Position numbers and translations under genes: made by a program
Notes under the pieces: model-generated
What the model was told of the DNA's origin: nothing
The model's database searches: none
What the model saw: the letters and a program-made list of their open reading frames with translations, nothing else
Shown: positions 1 to 7,100 of the stretch, in pieces
How positions within the stretch are numbered: position 1 is the stretch's first letter
Layout: the number at the start of each line of letters is the position of its first letter
Source of the DNA: Candidatus Brevifilum fermentans
GTDB lineage: Bacteria > Chloroflexota > Anaerolineae > Anaerolineales > Villigracilaceae
Length of the DNA stretch: 34,482 nucleotides
Reading direction: 5' to 3'
NCBI GenBank assembly: GCA_945877125.1
Contig: CAMCQT010000042.1
Location: 1 to 34,482, forward strand

Positions 1-548
1 GCCAGCCAATCGGCGAGCGTGAGTTTCTCCGTCCACGAGGCGAGGTTGAACACCATTGGGATGGGATAGGTGACGTCGTCTCTGGCGCGTGCAATCAACT
101 GGCGGGCGAGTTCCAGCAGCATGGTCGTCTTGCCAGAGCCAGGCGCGCCAAGGATCAGCAGGGAACGTCCCATGCCGATGGAGTCGAAAATCTCCAGCAT
201 GGATGTCCCTGTGGGGAGAGTTTCGTCGGTTGATTCCTTTTTGATCGCCCACGGATACTTGGTCACTGCTTCGGGGTCTTGTTTGATTCCCAAGTCTAAT
301 AATGCCGCGCCGTGCAGGGATGCGTCCAGCACGCCTTTGATCCATGCGTTATCCACGTGTCCCAGCAGGATGCGGCGGTTGCGGTGCTCGAGGGTTTCAG
401 AGTCGCTTTTGAAGATGTTGAAGAATTTTTGGATGACGGTTTGGTTGACGGTGTTGTTGTCCCCAATAAAGACAGCACTATCCTTCACATCTCCGTTAAT
501 GGAGATGCTTTTATTCGCAGAAGGGGTGGACTTCTTGGAAGGCTTCAT
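1..548 (-). CDS. NACHT/STAND-type P-loop NTPase, 5' part only
   Basis: The minus-strand frame opens at ATG 548 and runs off the window at base 1, so about 182 N-terminal residues are visible. A Walker A P-loop, GAPGSGKTT, lies at residues 134-142, followed by the long helix and beta-strand pattern (MVFNLASW) usual in NACHT ATPases. Residues 14-40 are polar, with ISINGDV and IGDNNTV repeats. Short beta-repeat segments of this kind often precede NACHT domains in Chloroflexota and cyanobacteria. STAND proteins act as ATP-driven molecular switches, and many bacterial members are antiphage sensors. The sensor and effector parts lie outside the window, so the role here is inferred. A TATAAT hexamer sits about 37 bases upstream of the ATG. 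An in-frame GTG at 575 is an alternative start but would be almost leaderless. Confidence 0.75.
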   Translation of the reverse strand, partial: MKPSKKSTPSANKSISINGDVKDSAVFIGDNNTVNQTVIQKFFNIFKSDSETLEHRNRRILLGHVDNAWIKGVLDASLHGAALLDLGIKQDPEAVTKYPWAIKKESTDETLPTGTSMLEIFDSIGMGRSLLILGAPGSGKTTMLLELARQLIARARDDVTYPIPMVFNLASWTEKLTLADWL

Positions 549-584
549 GCTGACTTTTGGCGGGGTTATCCCCACTGTCCGCTT

Positions 585-590
585 ATTATA
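585..590 (-). promoter_or_regulatory. Candidate -10 box for the NACHT gene
   Basis: A perfect TATAAT on the minus strand predicts a transcript start near 578 and a ~30-base leader before the ATG at 548. No good -35 element is visible at 16-18 bases spacing, so this is a weak promoter call. Confidence 0.35.
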
Positions 591-682
591 CGACCTCTTT
601 TTAAAACTTAACACATAGCCTTACCTCTCGGTAATTCGCGATTTGTGTCGTTTATGTTTTTACAAGAGATATCAGTGATAAT

Positions 683-715
683 AAAAAAGCTGACCACCAT
701 ATTTTTGTGATGGTC
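683..715 (-). terminator. Rho-independent terminator of the fic gene
   Basis: Read on the minus strand, GACCATCA (715-708) pairs with TGGTGGTC (699-692) across an A-rich loop with one G-U wobble, followed by AGC and six T (688-683). It lies 18 bases past the fic stop. On the plus strand the same arms have an A-C mismatch, so the minus orientation is favoured. Confidence 0.65.
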
Positions 716-732
716 TGTTTTTCGAGCTGAAT

Positions 733-1896
733 TTAATTCTCCAAAGAGGCTTCGATAATCCGTAGAACTTCGTCAGCGCGAAAAACGCGGTTGCGAGATT
801 TTCCCGTCACTTCACGCAAAATCCCTGCTTCCTGTAATTTTGTAATATAACGCTGGGCAATCTTGTAGTCTTTGACTTTCAAGCCTTCCTCAACCTGCCT
901 GATTGTAATAATCGGATGTCCGATCAAAAAGTCCACAAGTTTTTGCAGTCGAAGACCATCACGTTTTTCGGCAAATACCAGATAATATTTTTCACGCAGA
1001 GACTGCAAAGCCTGAACGCGCTGTGTTGCCTCGCTGGATTGATCTCGAATCCCTGTCAGGAAGAAGGACAACCACTCATCCCATTCTCCACGTTGGCTGA
1101 CGGCAAGCAGGCGTTGATAATATTCACTGCGATGTTTTTCAAAATAACTGCTCAGGTAAAGCAGGGGCTGCGACAGCAAATCCCATTGACACAACAACAG
1201 TGCGATCAATAACCGACCAACGCGCCCATTCCCATCCAGAAAGGGATGTATTGCTTCAAATTGATGATGGATTATCCCAACGCGCACGAGTGGCGGCATG
1301 TCTGAATCAGCATGTATGAAATTCTCAAGTTGATGAAGAGCCGCCAGCATTTCATCTGGTGGTGGCGGGACGTAAGTCGCAGACTCAAGCGTGCTGCCCG
1401 CAGGACCGATCCAATTTTGCGTGCGACGGAATTCGCCAGGTGTCCATATTCCGCCGCGTACTCCGGTCATCAGTTTCTGGTGTATCTCTCGAATCAGGCG
1501 CAAACTAACTGGAAGGTCATTAAGACGCGATAAGCCATGATCGAGTGCAACTACATAATTGTGGACTTCCCGAACATCGGAATTTGATTCAAGAAAGGAA
1601 AGCTGACCCGCCTCATAATTATAGACATCGTCCAATGATGCACGCGTGCCTTCAATGCGGGAGGACATGACCGCTTCCTGCGCGATAAAAGAACGCACCA
1701 TGATGTGTGGTTCAGGAAAATTTCGCCCAATCCAGGCAAGTTCTGAAAGCTTTCGTTCTGCTTCGCCTGCAATTGAAACCAACCCTGGACTCCAGTTGAT
1801 TTTTGGCGGGAGCGAAGCAGGAATGAATGCCCAATAGCCTTTGGGGGATCGAATAACTTGTCCGGTGGATGAGGTTGAAAAATCTGTTGGTTTCAT
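733..1896 (-). CDS. Fic family protein with N-terminal inhibitory helix and C-terminal winged helix
   Basis: A 387-residue Fic-domain protein, probably an adenylyltransferase that attaches AMP to Ser/Thr/Tyr side chains of target proteins. The Fic core motif HPFLDGNGRVGR (residues 217-228) is complete, including the catalytic His. The class II inhibitory motif [S/T]xxxE[G/N] is present upstream as SSRIEG (78-83), with Glu82 expected to block the ATP gamma-phosphate position. Residues ~305-387 look like a winged helix (FLIGHPIITIRQVEEGLKVK followed by a recognition helix), suggesting DNA binding. I chose ATG 1896. The longer frame to 1938 starts at TTG and would translate the operator palindrome. 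No clear ribosome binding site is visible. The gene stands alone, with its own promoter, operator and terminator. The cellular target cannot be told from sequence. Confidence 0.9.
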   Translation of the reverse strand: MKPTDFSTSSTGQVIRSPKGYWAFIPASLPPKINWSPGLVSIAGEAERKLSELAWIGRNFPEPHIMVRSFIAQEAVMSSRIEGTRASLDDVYNYEAGQLSFLESNSDVREVHNYVVALDHGLSRLNDLPVSLRLIREIHQKLMTGVRGGIWTPGEFRRTQNWIGPAGSTLESATYVPPPPDEMLAALHQLENFIHADSDMPPLVRVGIIHHQFEAIHPFLDGNGRVGRLLIALLLCQWDLLSQPLLYLSSYFEKHRSEYYQRLLAVSQRGEWDEWLSFFLTGIRDQSSEATQRVQALQSLREKYYLVFAEKRDGLRLQKLVDFLIGHPIITIRQVEEGLKVKDYKIAQRYITKLQEAGILREVTGKSRNRVFRADEVLRIIEASLEN

Positions 1897-1901
1897 GGAA
1901 G

Positions 1902-1952
1902 TGTCAATAAGAGAGTTTCTTATTGACATTATACACAATAAGTGTCAATAAA
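1902..1952 (-). promoter_or_regulatory. Promoter/operator of fic: three TGTCAATAA copies around a TATAAT box
   Basis: TGTCAATAAGA (1902-1912) and its exact reverse complement (1918-1928) form an 11+11 palindrome with a 5-base spacer, just upstream of the fic ATG. A third copy, TGTCAATAAA, is at 1943-1952. On the minus strand a TATAAT (1933-1928) sits between the palindrome and the third copy, so bound protein would cover the -10 and start-point region. Since Fic carries a C-terminal winged helix, autorepression is a reasonable inference. Confidence 0.6.
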
Positions 1953-2229
1953 ACTAACGTCAAATTCCCTTCAACCAGAGAGCAACTCGCTATTATCACT
2001 TTGAATTGCCGGATAAATTTTTATCATCACGAATGAACTATCCAAAAATTTTCAACCCGCCTTATTGAAGCAGTCTCAAAAGATTGTTATGGATAAGCTA
2101 ATTAACCATAACAAATCCTCATGTTCATCTTTTTCCTGCTGGTCCAGTTTTTCAATTATAGAAAATTGATAAGTTCAAGAAAGGGATGTGCAACTTGATA
2201 ACATAAAGTTACTCCATTTCACAAGCTGG
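1953..2229. other. AT-rich intergenic stretch with one inverted repeat
   Basis: No credible gene is seen here. The only structure I found is a perfect 9+9 inverted repeat, TTGTTATGG (2084-2092) with CCATAACAA (2106-2114), and a 13-base AT-rich spacer. It could be an operator or a recombination site. Nothing links it to a particular gene. Confidence 0.4.
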
Positions 2230-2258
2230 TTGACAAAAATAAGTGAAGCATATAAAAT
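2230..2258 (+). promoter_or_regulatory. Strong sigma-70-like promoter
   Basis: A perfect TTGACA (2230-2235), a 17-base spacer and TAAAAT (2253-2258) predict a start near 2265. It drives a short leader that meets a terminator at 2306-2337 before the 94-residue gene at 2367. Confidence 0.65.
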
Positions 2259-2264
2259 CTTCGT

Positions 2265-2337
2265 TGCCTGAAGTGTGATTTTCCTTTGGGATGATTCCGC
2301 CGATTAGCCTCTTTCCGAAAGGAAAGGGGCTTTTTTT
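2265..2337 (+). ncRNA. Candidate ~73-nt small RNA or attenuator leader
   Basis: Between a strong promoter and a strong intrinsic terminator lies a ~73-nt transcript with no sensible reading frame. Its 5' part can form a small CTTC/GAAG hairpin. It may be a free small RNA or a conditional terminator controlling the unknown gene that begins 30 bases after the U-tract. I do not recognise a known riboswitch class in it. Confidence 0.4.
2306..2337 (+). terminator. Intrinsic terminator upstream of the 94-residue gene
   Basis: AGCCTCTTTCC (2306-2316) pairs with GGAAAGGGGCT (2321-2331) through a GAAA tetraloop with one G-U pair, and T runs through 2337. It is a textbook shape and lies upstream of, not after, the nearest gene. 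Confidence 0.75.
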
Positions 2338-2366
2338 GTTAATTTTTTAAATTGATAAGGAGATAT

Positions 2367-2651
2367 ATGTCAAGCAAAAAAGATACAACAGTACTTCCAA
2401 ATGATTACCTCTCTTCTATGGAGGAGCACATAGAAAATGCGCTAATATTATATTTGGAGCGCATCCATGCGCCAGTGGAGGCTATTAAGTTGTTCGATAA
2501 TTTAATTACAGTACTGACACGGAAACATCAATCCTCACCCGAAGATTATGAAAAACTTCAGGAGGCGCTAACGAGTTCCATTCAAAATATGGCAGCAATC
2601 GATGCTCCGTTTTACAGCCCATTTGGCAAGATTGAAAAACAAAAAAAATAA
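2367..2651 (+). CDS. Small uncharacterised protein, 94 residues
   Basis: The start is ATG 2367, fixed by AAGGAG at 2357-2362. The frame could be opened slightly earlier but not with a comparable ribosome site. The protein is hydrophilic, mostly helical in appearance (SSMEEHIENALILYLERI, then DYEKLQEALTSSIQNM), without membrane segments, cysteines or a recognisable domain, and ends in a Lys-rich tail (KIEKQKK). I do not recognise the family. Its context is an AT-rich accessory stretch beside a Fic gene and a tRNA. Expression probably depends on read-through of the terminator just upstream, or on a promoter I cannot see. The good ribosome site argues that it is a real gene. Confidence 0.6.
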   Translation: MSSKKDTTVLPNDYLSSMEEHIENALILYLERIHAPVEAIKLFDNLITVLTRKHQSSPEDYEKLQEALTSSIQNMAAIDAPFYSPFGKIEKQKK

Positions 2652-2745
2652 TATATTCTGTAATTATTTCAGATTTAGTCGTTTTCTCACCAATCCTTTT
2701 GAGAAGACATTAGATTTGTTTGTGATTAGAAAAAACACCCACTTA

Positions 2746-2777
2746 AACAAAAAATCCCTTAGCGGGGATTTTTTGTT
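2746..2777. terminator. Bidirectional terminator between the 94-residue gene and tRNA-Glu
   Basis: Perfect 13-base arms AACAAAAAATCCC (2746-2758) and GGGATTTTTTGTT (2765-2777) with loop TTAGCG give a U-tract on either strand. It can end transcription of the plus-strand gene at 2651 and of the minus-strand tRNA. Confidence 0.8.
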
Positions 2778-2833
2778 GGGCGCCCATTGTTGGGGATAAC
2801 GCCCTCGAACGATATACTATGTCTATAGATAGG

Positions 2834-2906
2834 TGCCCCCACGGGAATTCGAATCCCGGTTTAAGCCTTGAGAGGGCTTCGTCCTGGGCCACTAGACGAT
2901 GGGGGC
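2834..2906 (-). tRNA. tRNA-Glu, anticodon CTC
   Basis: The minus strand folds as a 73-nt cloverleaf. The acceptor is GCCCCCA/TGGGGGC (2906-2900 with 2841-2835), the anticodon stem AAGCC/GGCTT encloses loop CTCTCAA (2874-2868) with anticodon CTC, and the T-arm carries GGTTCGAATC-like sequence (GGGATTCGAATTCCC). The discriminator is A. The CCA end is not encoded, since CCT follows. CTC reads the GAG codon. A matched promoter lies just upstream and a terminator downstream, so this is a single-gene transcript. Confidence 0.95.
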
Positions 2907-2921
2907 TTGATAGCGGTTTGC

Positions 2922-2950
2922 ATTGTATCACTGCAATTTTTACCCGTCAA
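2922..2950 (-). promoter_or_regulatory. Promoter of tRNA-Glu
   Basis: On the minus strand TTGACG (2950-2945), a 17-base spacer and TACAAT (2927-2922) predict a start near 2915, about 9 bases before the mature tRNA 5' end. Confidence 0.75.
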
Positions 2951-2991
2951 CGAAAAACAAGATGAATTATTATAGGTAGAAAAAAATGGGA

Positions 2992-3783
2992 TTAACGCAT
3001 CCTGCGTTTCCATTCTTCTTTTAGCTGTAAATCACGCGGACTTATCCCCGAGTCTAGCGCGAGGAAGTCGGTCATCAGGCGGTTGAATTGGGTTGAGTTA
3101 TCTATCATGGGGAAATGTCCTGCGCTTTCAAGATTGACCTGGTGTATGTGATTTGGGAAAGAGTCTGTCTTTTCTTGTGGAGGCATGGTGACTGCGGGGT
3201 CATTGGACCCATATACAAATAAACAGGGAACGCCGAGGTCGCGGATGCCTGCGAACATATTGTTGTTCGCTTGCAACCCTGCCATCGAAGCAGAAACAGC
3301 TTGCAGGTCCACTTTGGATGCGTCTGAAAGGGCAGCGTTCGCTTCGGGGGTGCGGGTGGATAGCCAGTCTACTAATTCAGGTACAGCGGCGGTTCGCATG
3401 CGTGCGTTGATCGAGGAATAGTCAATGGGGCAGTTGATTGCCATCATGCGGTCTACTGTTTGGGGCCATTGTTTCATGTAGGAAAGTCCAACCAACGCGC
3501 CAAGATTATGACCAACCAATGCAACTTTGCCAATTCCCATTTCGTCGAGGAATCGTTTGAGGAGGTTCACCTGCTGATCCATGGAGTAAAGCTTGGATTC
3601 TTTTGTTGAATCCCCGAAGCCAAAAAGGTCGAGCGCATAGGCGCGGAACGATGTGGATGCGATCTGCATGGAGTTGATCCAATAGCGCCATGAGCCGACC
3701 CATCCGTGCAAAAAGATGATGGGGCGTCCTCGTCCCAATGCTTCGTAATGCACCATCGAACCGTCAAGAATAATTGCACTCAT
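2992..3783 (-). CDS. Alpha/beta hydrolase-fold protein with Asn at the nucleophile position
   Basis: 263 residues with the usual alpha/beta hydrolase landmarks: oxyanion region FLHGWVGSW (24-32), a nucleophile elbow, the acid-residue loop YGSNDPAV (Asp195) and the catalytic His loop ESAGHFPM (His223). The elbow reads GHNLG (91-95), so the expected Ser is Asn93 (codon AAT, one base from AGT). The paralogue at 15141-15965 shares the N-terminal layout but keeps GHSMG. The protein is therefore either a non-catalytic relative that may bind a ligand, or uses different chemistry. It is the last gene of the six-gene signalling operon, 6 bases after the receiver gene. No signal peptide is visible. Confidence 0.85.
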   Translation of the reverse strand: MSAIILDGSMVHYEALGRGRPIIFLHGWVGSWRYWINSMQIASTSFRAYALDLFGFGDSTKESKLYSMDQQVNLLKRFLDEMGIGKVALVGHNLGALVGLSYMKQWPQTVDRMMAINCPIDYSSINARMRTAAVPELVDWLSTRTPEANAALSDASKVDLQAVSASMAGLQANNNMFAGIRDLGVPCLFVYGSNDPAVTMPPQEKTDSFPNHIHQVNLESAGHFPMIDNSTQFNRLMTDFLALDSGISPRDLQLKEEWKRRMR

Positions 3784-3789
3784 CTGTTG

Positions 3790-4164
3790 TTATTTTCCAA
3801 ATTTTGACAGAATAGCCTTTACACGTTCTGCAAGTTGATCGGGAGCAAAGGGTTTGAGCAGGTATTCTTCTGCGCCTACGTCCAAACCTGTTTGTATTTC
3901 AGCGTCCTGTCCTTTGGCTGAAAGAAAAACAACGGGAATATCTTTTAGTAGGACATCTGCTTTCATTGCGCGACAGGCGTCGTAGCCTGTCATTTTTGGC
4001 ATACGTACATCCATAATAATGATATCAGGAATGAGCACAGTGGCTTGGTGGAGCGCCTCTTCGCCATTGGAAGTAGCTGTGACTTCGTGCCCTGCAAAGC
4101 GCAGGGTGAAGGCAACAAGCTCTCGAATATCTGGTTCGTCTTCTGCTATTAATATCCTTGCCAT
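3790..4164 (-). CDS. Stand-alone response-regulator receiver (CheY-like)
   Basis: 124 residues consisting only of a receiver domain. The acidic pocket Glu9-Asp10-Glu... begins at AEDEPD, the phospho-acceptor is Asp52 in IIIMDVRMP, and the conserved Lys104 is in LLKPF. There is no output domain, so it must act by protein contact, as CheY- or Spo0F-like proteins do. GGAG sits 5 bases before ATG 4164. It starts 10 bases after the end of the giant kinase gene, so it is the obvious phosphorylation partner, together with the REC-GGDEF protein upstream. Confidence 0.93.
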   Translation of the reverse strand: MARILIAEDEPDIRELVAFTLRFAGHEVTATSNGEEALHQATVLIPDIIIMDVRMPKMTGYDACRAMKADVLLKDIPVVFLSAKGQDAEIQTGLDVGAEEYLLKPFAPDQLAERVKAILSKFGK

Positions 4165-4174
4165 TCAAACTCCA

Positions 4175-7100
4175 TTATTTGAAAATAGGTAGGGTGAAAG
4201 AGAATGTGCTTCCTTCGCCTGGCACACCTGTGCTGGTCATCCAGATGCGACCTCTGTGCATTTCAACCAGTTGACGAACGATGGGCAATCCGAGTCCGGT
4301 TCCGGGCGTGGCGAGAACGAGTGGGTGTTCGCCGCGGAAGAAACGTTCAAAGACACGCACCTGATCTTCTGGGGCAATGCCCACGCCGTTGTCCTGCACG
4401 TCCACTTGCATGTCACCATTTTGTTGATGAATGTTGATGCGGATGGTTCCATTGCTGGGCGTGTAGTTGAATGCGTTATCCACAAGGTTGTCCATGATCT
4501 GTCTGATACGCTCTCCATCGCCCATGACTGGAGATACTTTTGCTGGCGCGTCTAGTGAAAGGGCCATGGGCTTGTTTTCCTGCTGTGAGCGGCGCAAGGC
4601 ATCGGCGATGACATCTTCGGCAACCTCGCGCAGGTTGATGGATTGCGGATTGAGCGTGACTCGTCCGGCTTCGATGCGCGAAATATCGAGCAAGTCATTT
4701 ACAAGAATGTTGAGACGGTCTATGTTGTTGCGGACGATCTCAAGGAAGTGCAATTGGTTTTCTTCCAGAGCGCCTGCTGCGCCCATTGCCAGAATATCCA
4801 CATAGCCTTTGATGGCGGTCATGGGGGTACGCAGCTCATGACTGACGGTTGCTACAAATTCAGATTTCAAGCGGTCCACTTCCACTTCACGGGTAATATC
4901 ACGGAAGATGGATACTGTGCCGAGGAAATCATTTTGCAGGATTACAGGCGCAAGATGGACAAGCGCGATGCGTTCATTTTCCAAATCCAATTGTTCGGCG
5001 TAGGTGTCGCCAGATTGGTAGGCAGATGGGTCTTCAGACCAACGTCGGATGGTTTCCATCCAGGTGCTGGCAGATTTCCCAAATAAGCCGCCGAAGGCAT
5101 CCAACGGATTGCCAAGTAGTTGTTTTTCTTCGATGGCAAGAATGCGCTCTGTAGATGAGTTGACAAAGGTAATGCGGTTGTCTGTGCCGGTAACAAGCAC
5201 GCCATCTGCAACCGCTTCGAGGATGGCTTGTGAGCGGCTGGCATCTTCCTGTTCTTTGCGAAGCATGACGCCGAGTCTCTCTGCCTGGTCGCGGATCAGT
5301 TCGTAGAGGTGGGCGTTGTTGATGGCTACCGCTACCTGTCCGCCGATGGCTTTTACAAGGTTGAGCATTTCAACGCTGAAGGCATTTACCTCACTTTGGA
5401 AGACCATGAGTACGCCAATCACATCTTCTCCGACCTGCATGGGGACGACGATGGCACTGCGATGGTCCTGTCCAGATTTGGAGCTTCGTACCCAGCGCGG
5501 GTCCTGATTAAGGTCGTTGGCTAATACAGATTCGCGGTTTTGCACGACCCAACCCGCGAGTCCTTCGCCGACTTTCAATGTAAATTGACGTCCGTTGGTT
5601 TCTGTTCGATCGGTTAGGTAGCCATATCCTGCGCGATAGTGTAAAAGATTATCCTCCGCTTGCAGCAGCATGATGGTACCCTGCTCTGCGCCAACGGCTT
5701 CGTTTAGTAATGATAGTGTACGGTTAAGGGCGCGGTCGAGGTCTAGGCTGGAGGAAACTTCAGTGAGGATACGCAGCAGGGTTTCAGTATTTTGTTGTTC
5801 GCGTTGTAGCTGTGCGGTGCGTTCGACAACGCGTATTTCGAGTTGAGAAGCAAGGTTTTGTGTTTCGGCGAACAGGCGTCCGTTTTGGATGGCGACGATG
5901 GCTTGATTTGCGAGTGTGCCAAGGATCTGCACATCTTCTTCAGTGTAGACGCCGGACTGGTAGCTTTGGACAGAAAGCATGCCCAGTGTTTTGCCGCCTA
6001 AAATCATCGGTACTGCCACAATAGATTGAGTGTCGTTTTCTGTTTCAGTATCACCGGCTAGCACCGTACTATTCAGTTTATTGGCCTGTTCGAGCGTCGA
6101 AATCAAAATAGGCTTGCCGCTCTCGATGACATCGCTACTCATGCCTTGTCCAAATGGCATACGTTCCCCAACATAGCGTTTGTTACGGTCAATTAAGTAA
6201 ACTGGATCAATTTCATTTTTCTCTGGATCGAGCAAGGTGATGACAAAAGACTCCAAAGGTACAAGCCGTTCAGCCGCTCTGCGCGCTGAGATGTATACCT
6301 CTTCCGGGTCCAAGCTTGAGCTGATCTGGGAGCTGGTCTCGTTAAGGATGGCAAACCGCTCGGCTGTGCGAACAGATGACTGGTACAAGCGTGCGTTTTC
6401 AAGTGCGACCGTGGCTTGATTGGTGATGGTGCGGGCTACTTCAAGTTCGTTCAAGCCAAAGCGGGTATCACCGCTCATTTGGGCAAAGACAAGCGCCGAG
6501 AGGTTTTGTCCGCTGGCGAGGGGGAGGATGAGCAGGGCGGTGGTATTTTCGCCGAGCATTTCCATCAGCGGGGCGAGGTCTGGTTCCTGACGGGCATCAT
6601 CTGTGTTGAAGATGCTCTGCGATTCGCGTAAGCGGTTGAAGATGAGTGAATCGGGCAAGAGGCGCGGAAGTTTGACTCGTGTGCGAGGGTTGGAAAGTTT
6701 CCAGTACGCTTGACCCCGCTCAAAGGTTACGACAGAGATGCGTTGTGCCCCCAATCCTTTGAGTAATTCGGTGGCGGTCAGGTTCAGAATCTGATCCGTA
6801 TCCAGCAAGCCGGTTAATGCGGATGCGAAGTGGTTGAGCGTGGTGAGGCGTTGTGAGCGTTGATCGAGTTCGGTGGCGCGGCTGACGCTGTCTTCGTACA
6901 GGCGGGCGTTGTCTAACGAAACGGCGGATTGGCTGGCAAAGGTAAGACCAACCTGCATTTGTTCGCGTGTGTAAAAATGTGCCTGCCATTTTTCGACTGC
7001 CAGTACGCCGACCAACTCGCCTTTGGAGATCAATGGAATTCCGAGCCAGGAAAGCCGCGACTTTTCGACAGGGGGAAAGCGCGGGTCTTCGCGCACGTCA

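Noticed and set aside
70-618. A 182-codon plus-strand frame at the left edge
   Set aside because: The minus strand encodes a Walker A motif and a continuous NACHT-like protein over the same bases. The plus frame shows no recognisable motif.
1897-1938. Longer Fic start with 14 extra residues
   Set aside because: It would begin at TTG and translate the operator palindrome and the start-point region of the promoter.
2265-2337. Fluoride or c-di-GMP riboswitch
   Set aside because: I compared the leader with what I remember of these consensus shapes and did not find the conserved core bases, so no class was assigned.
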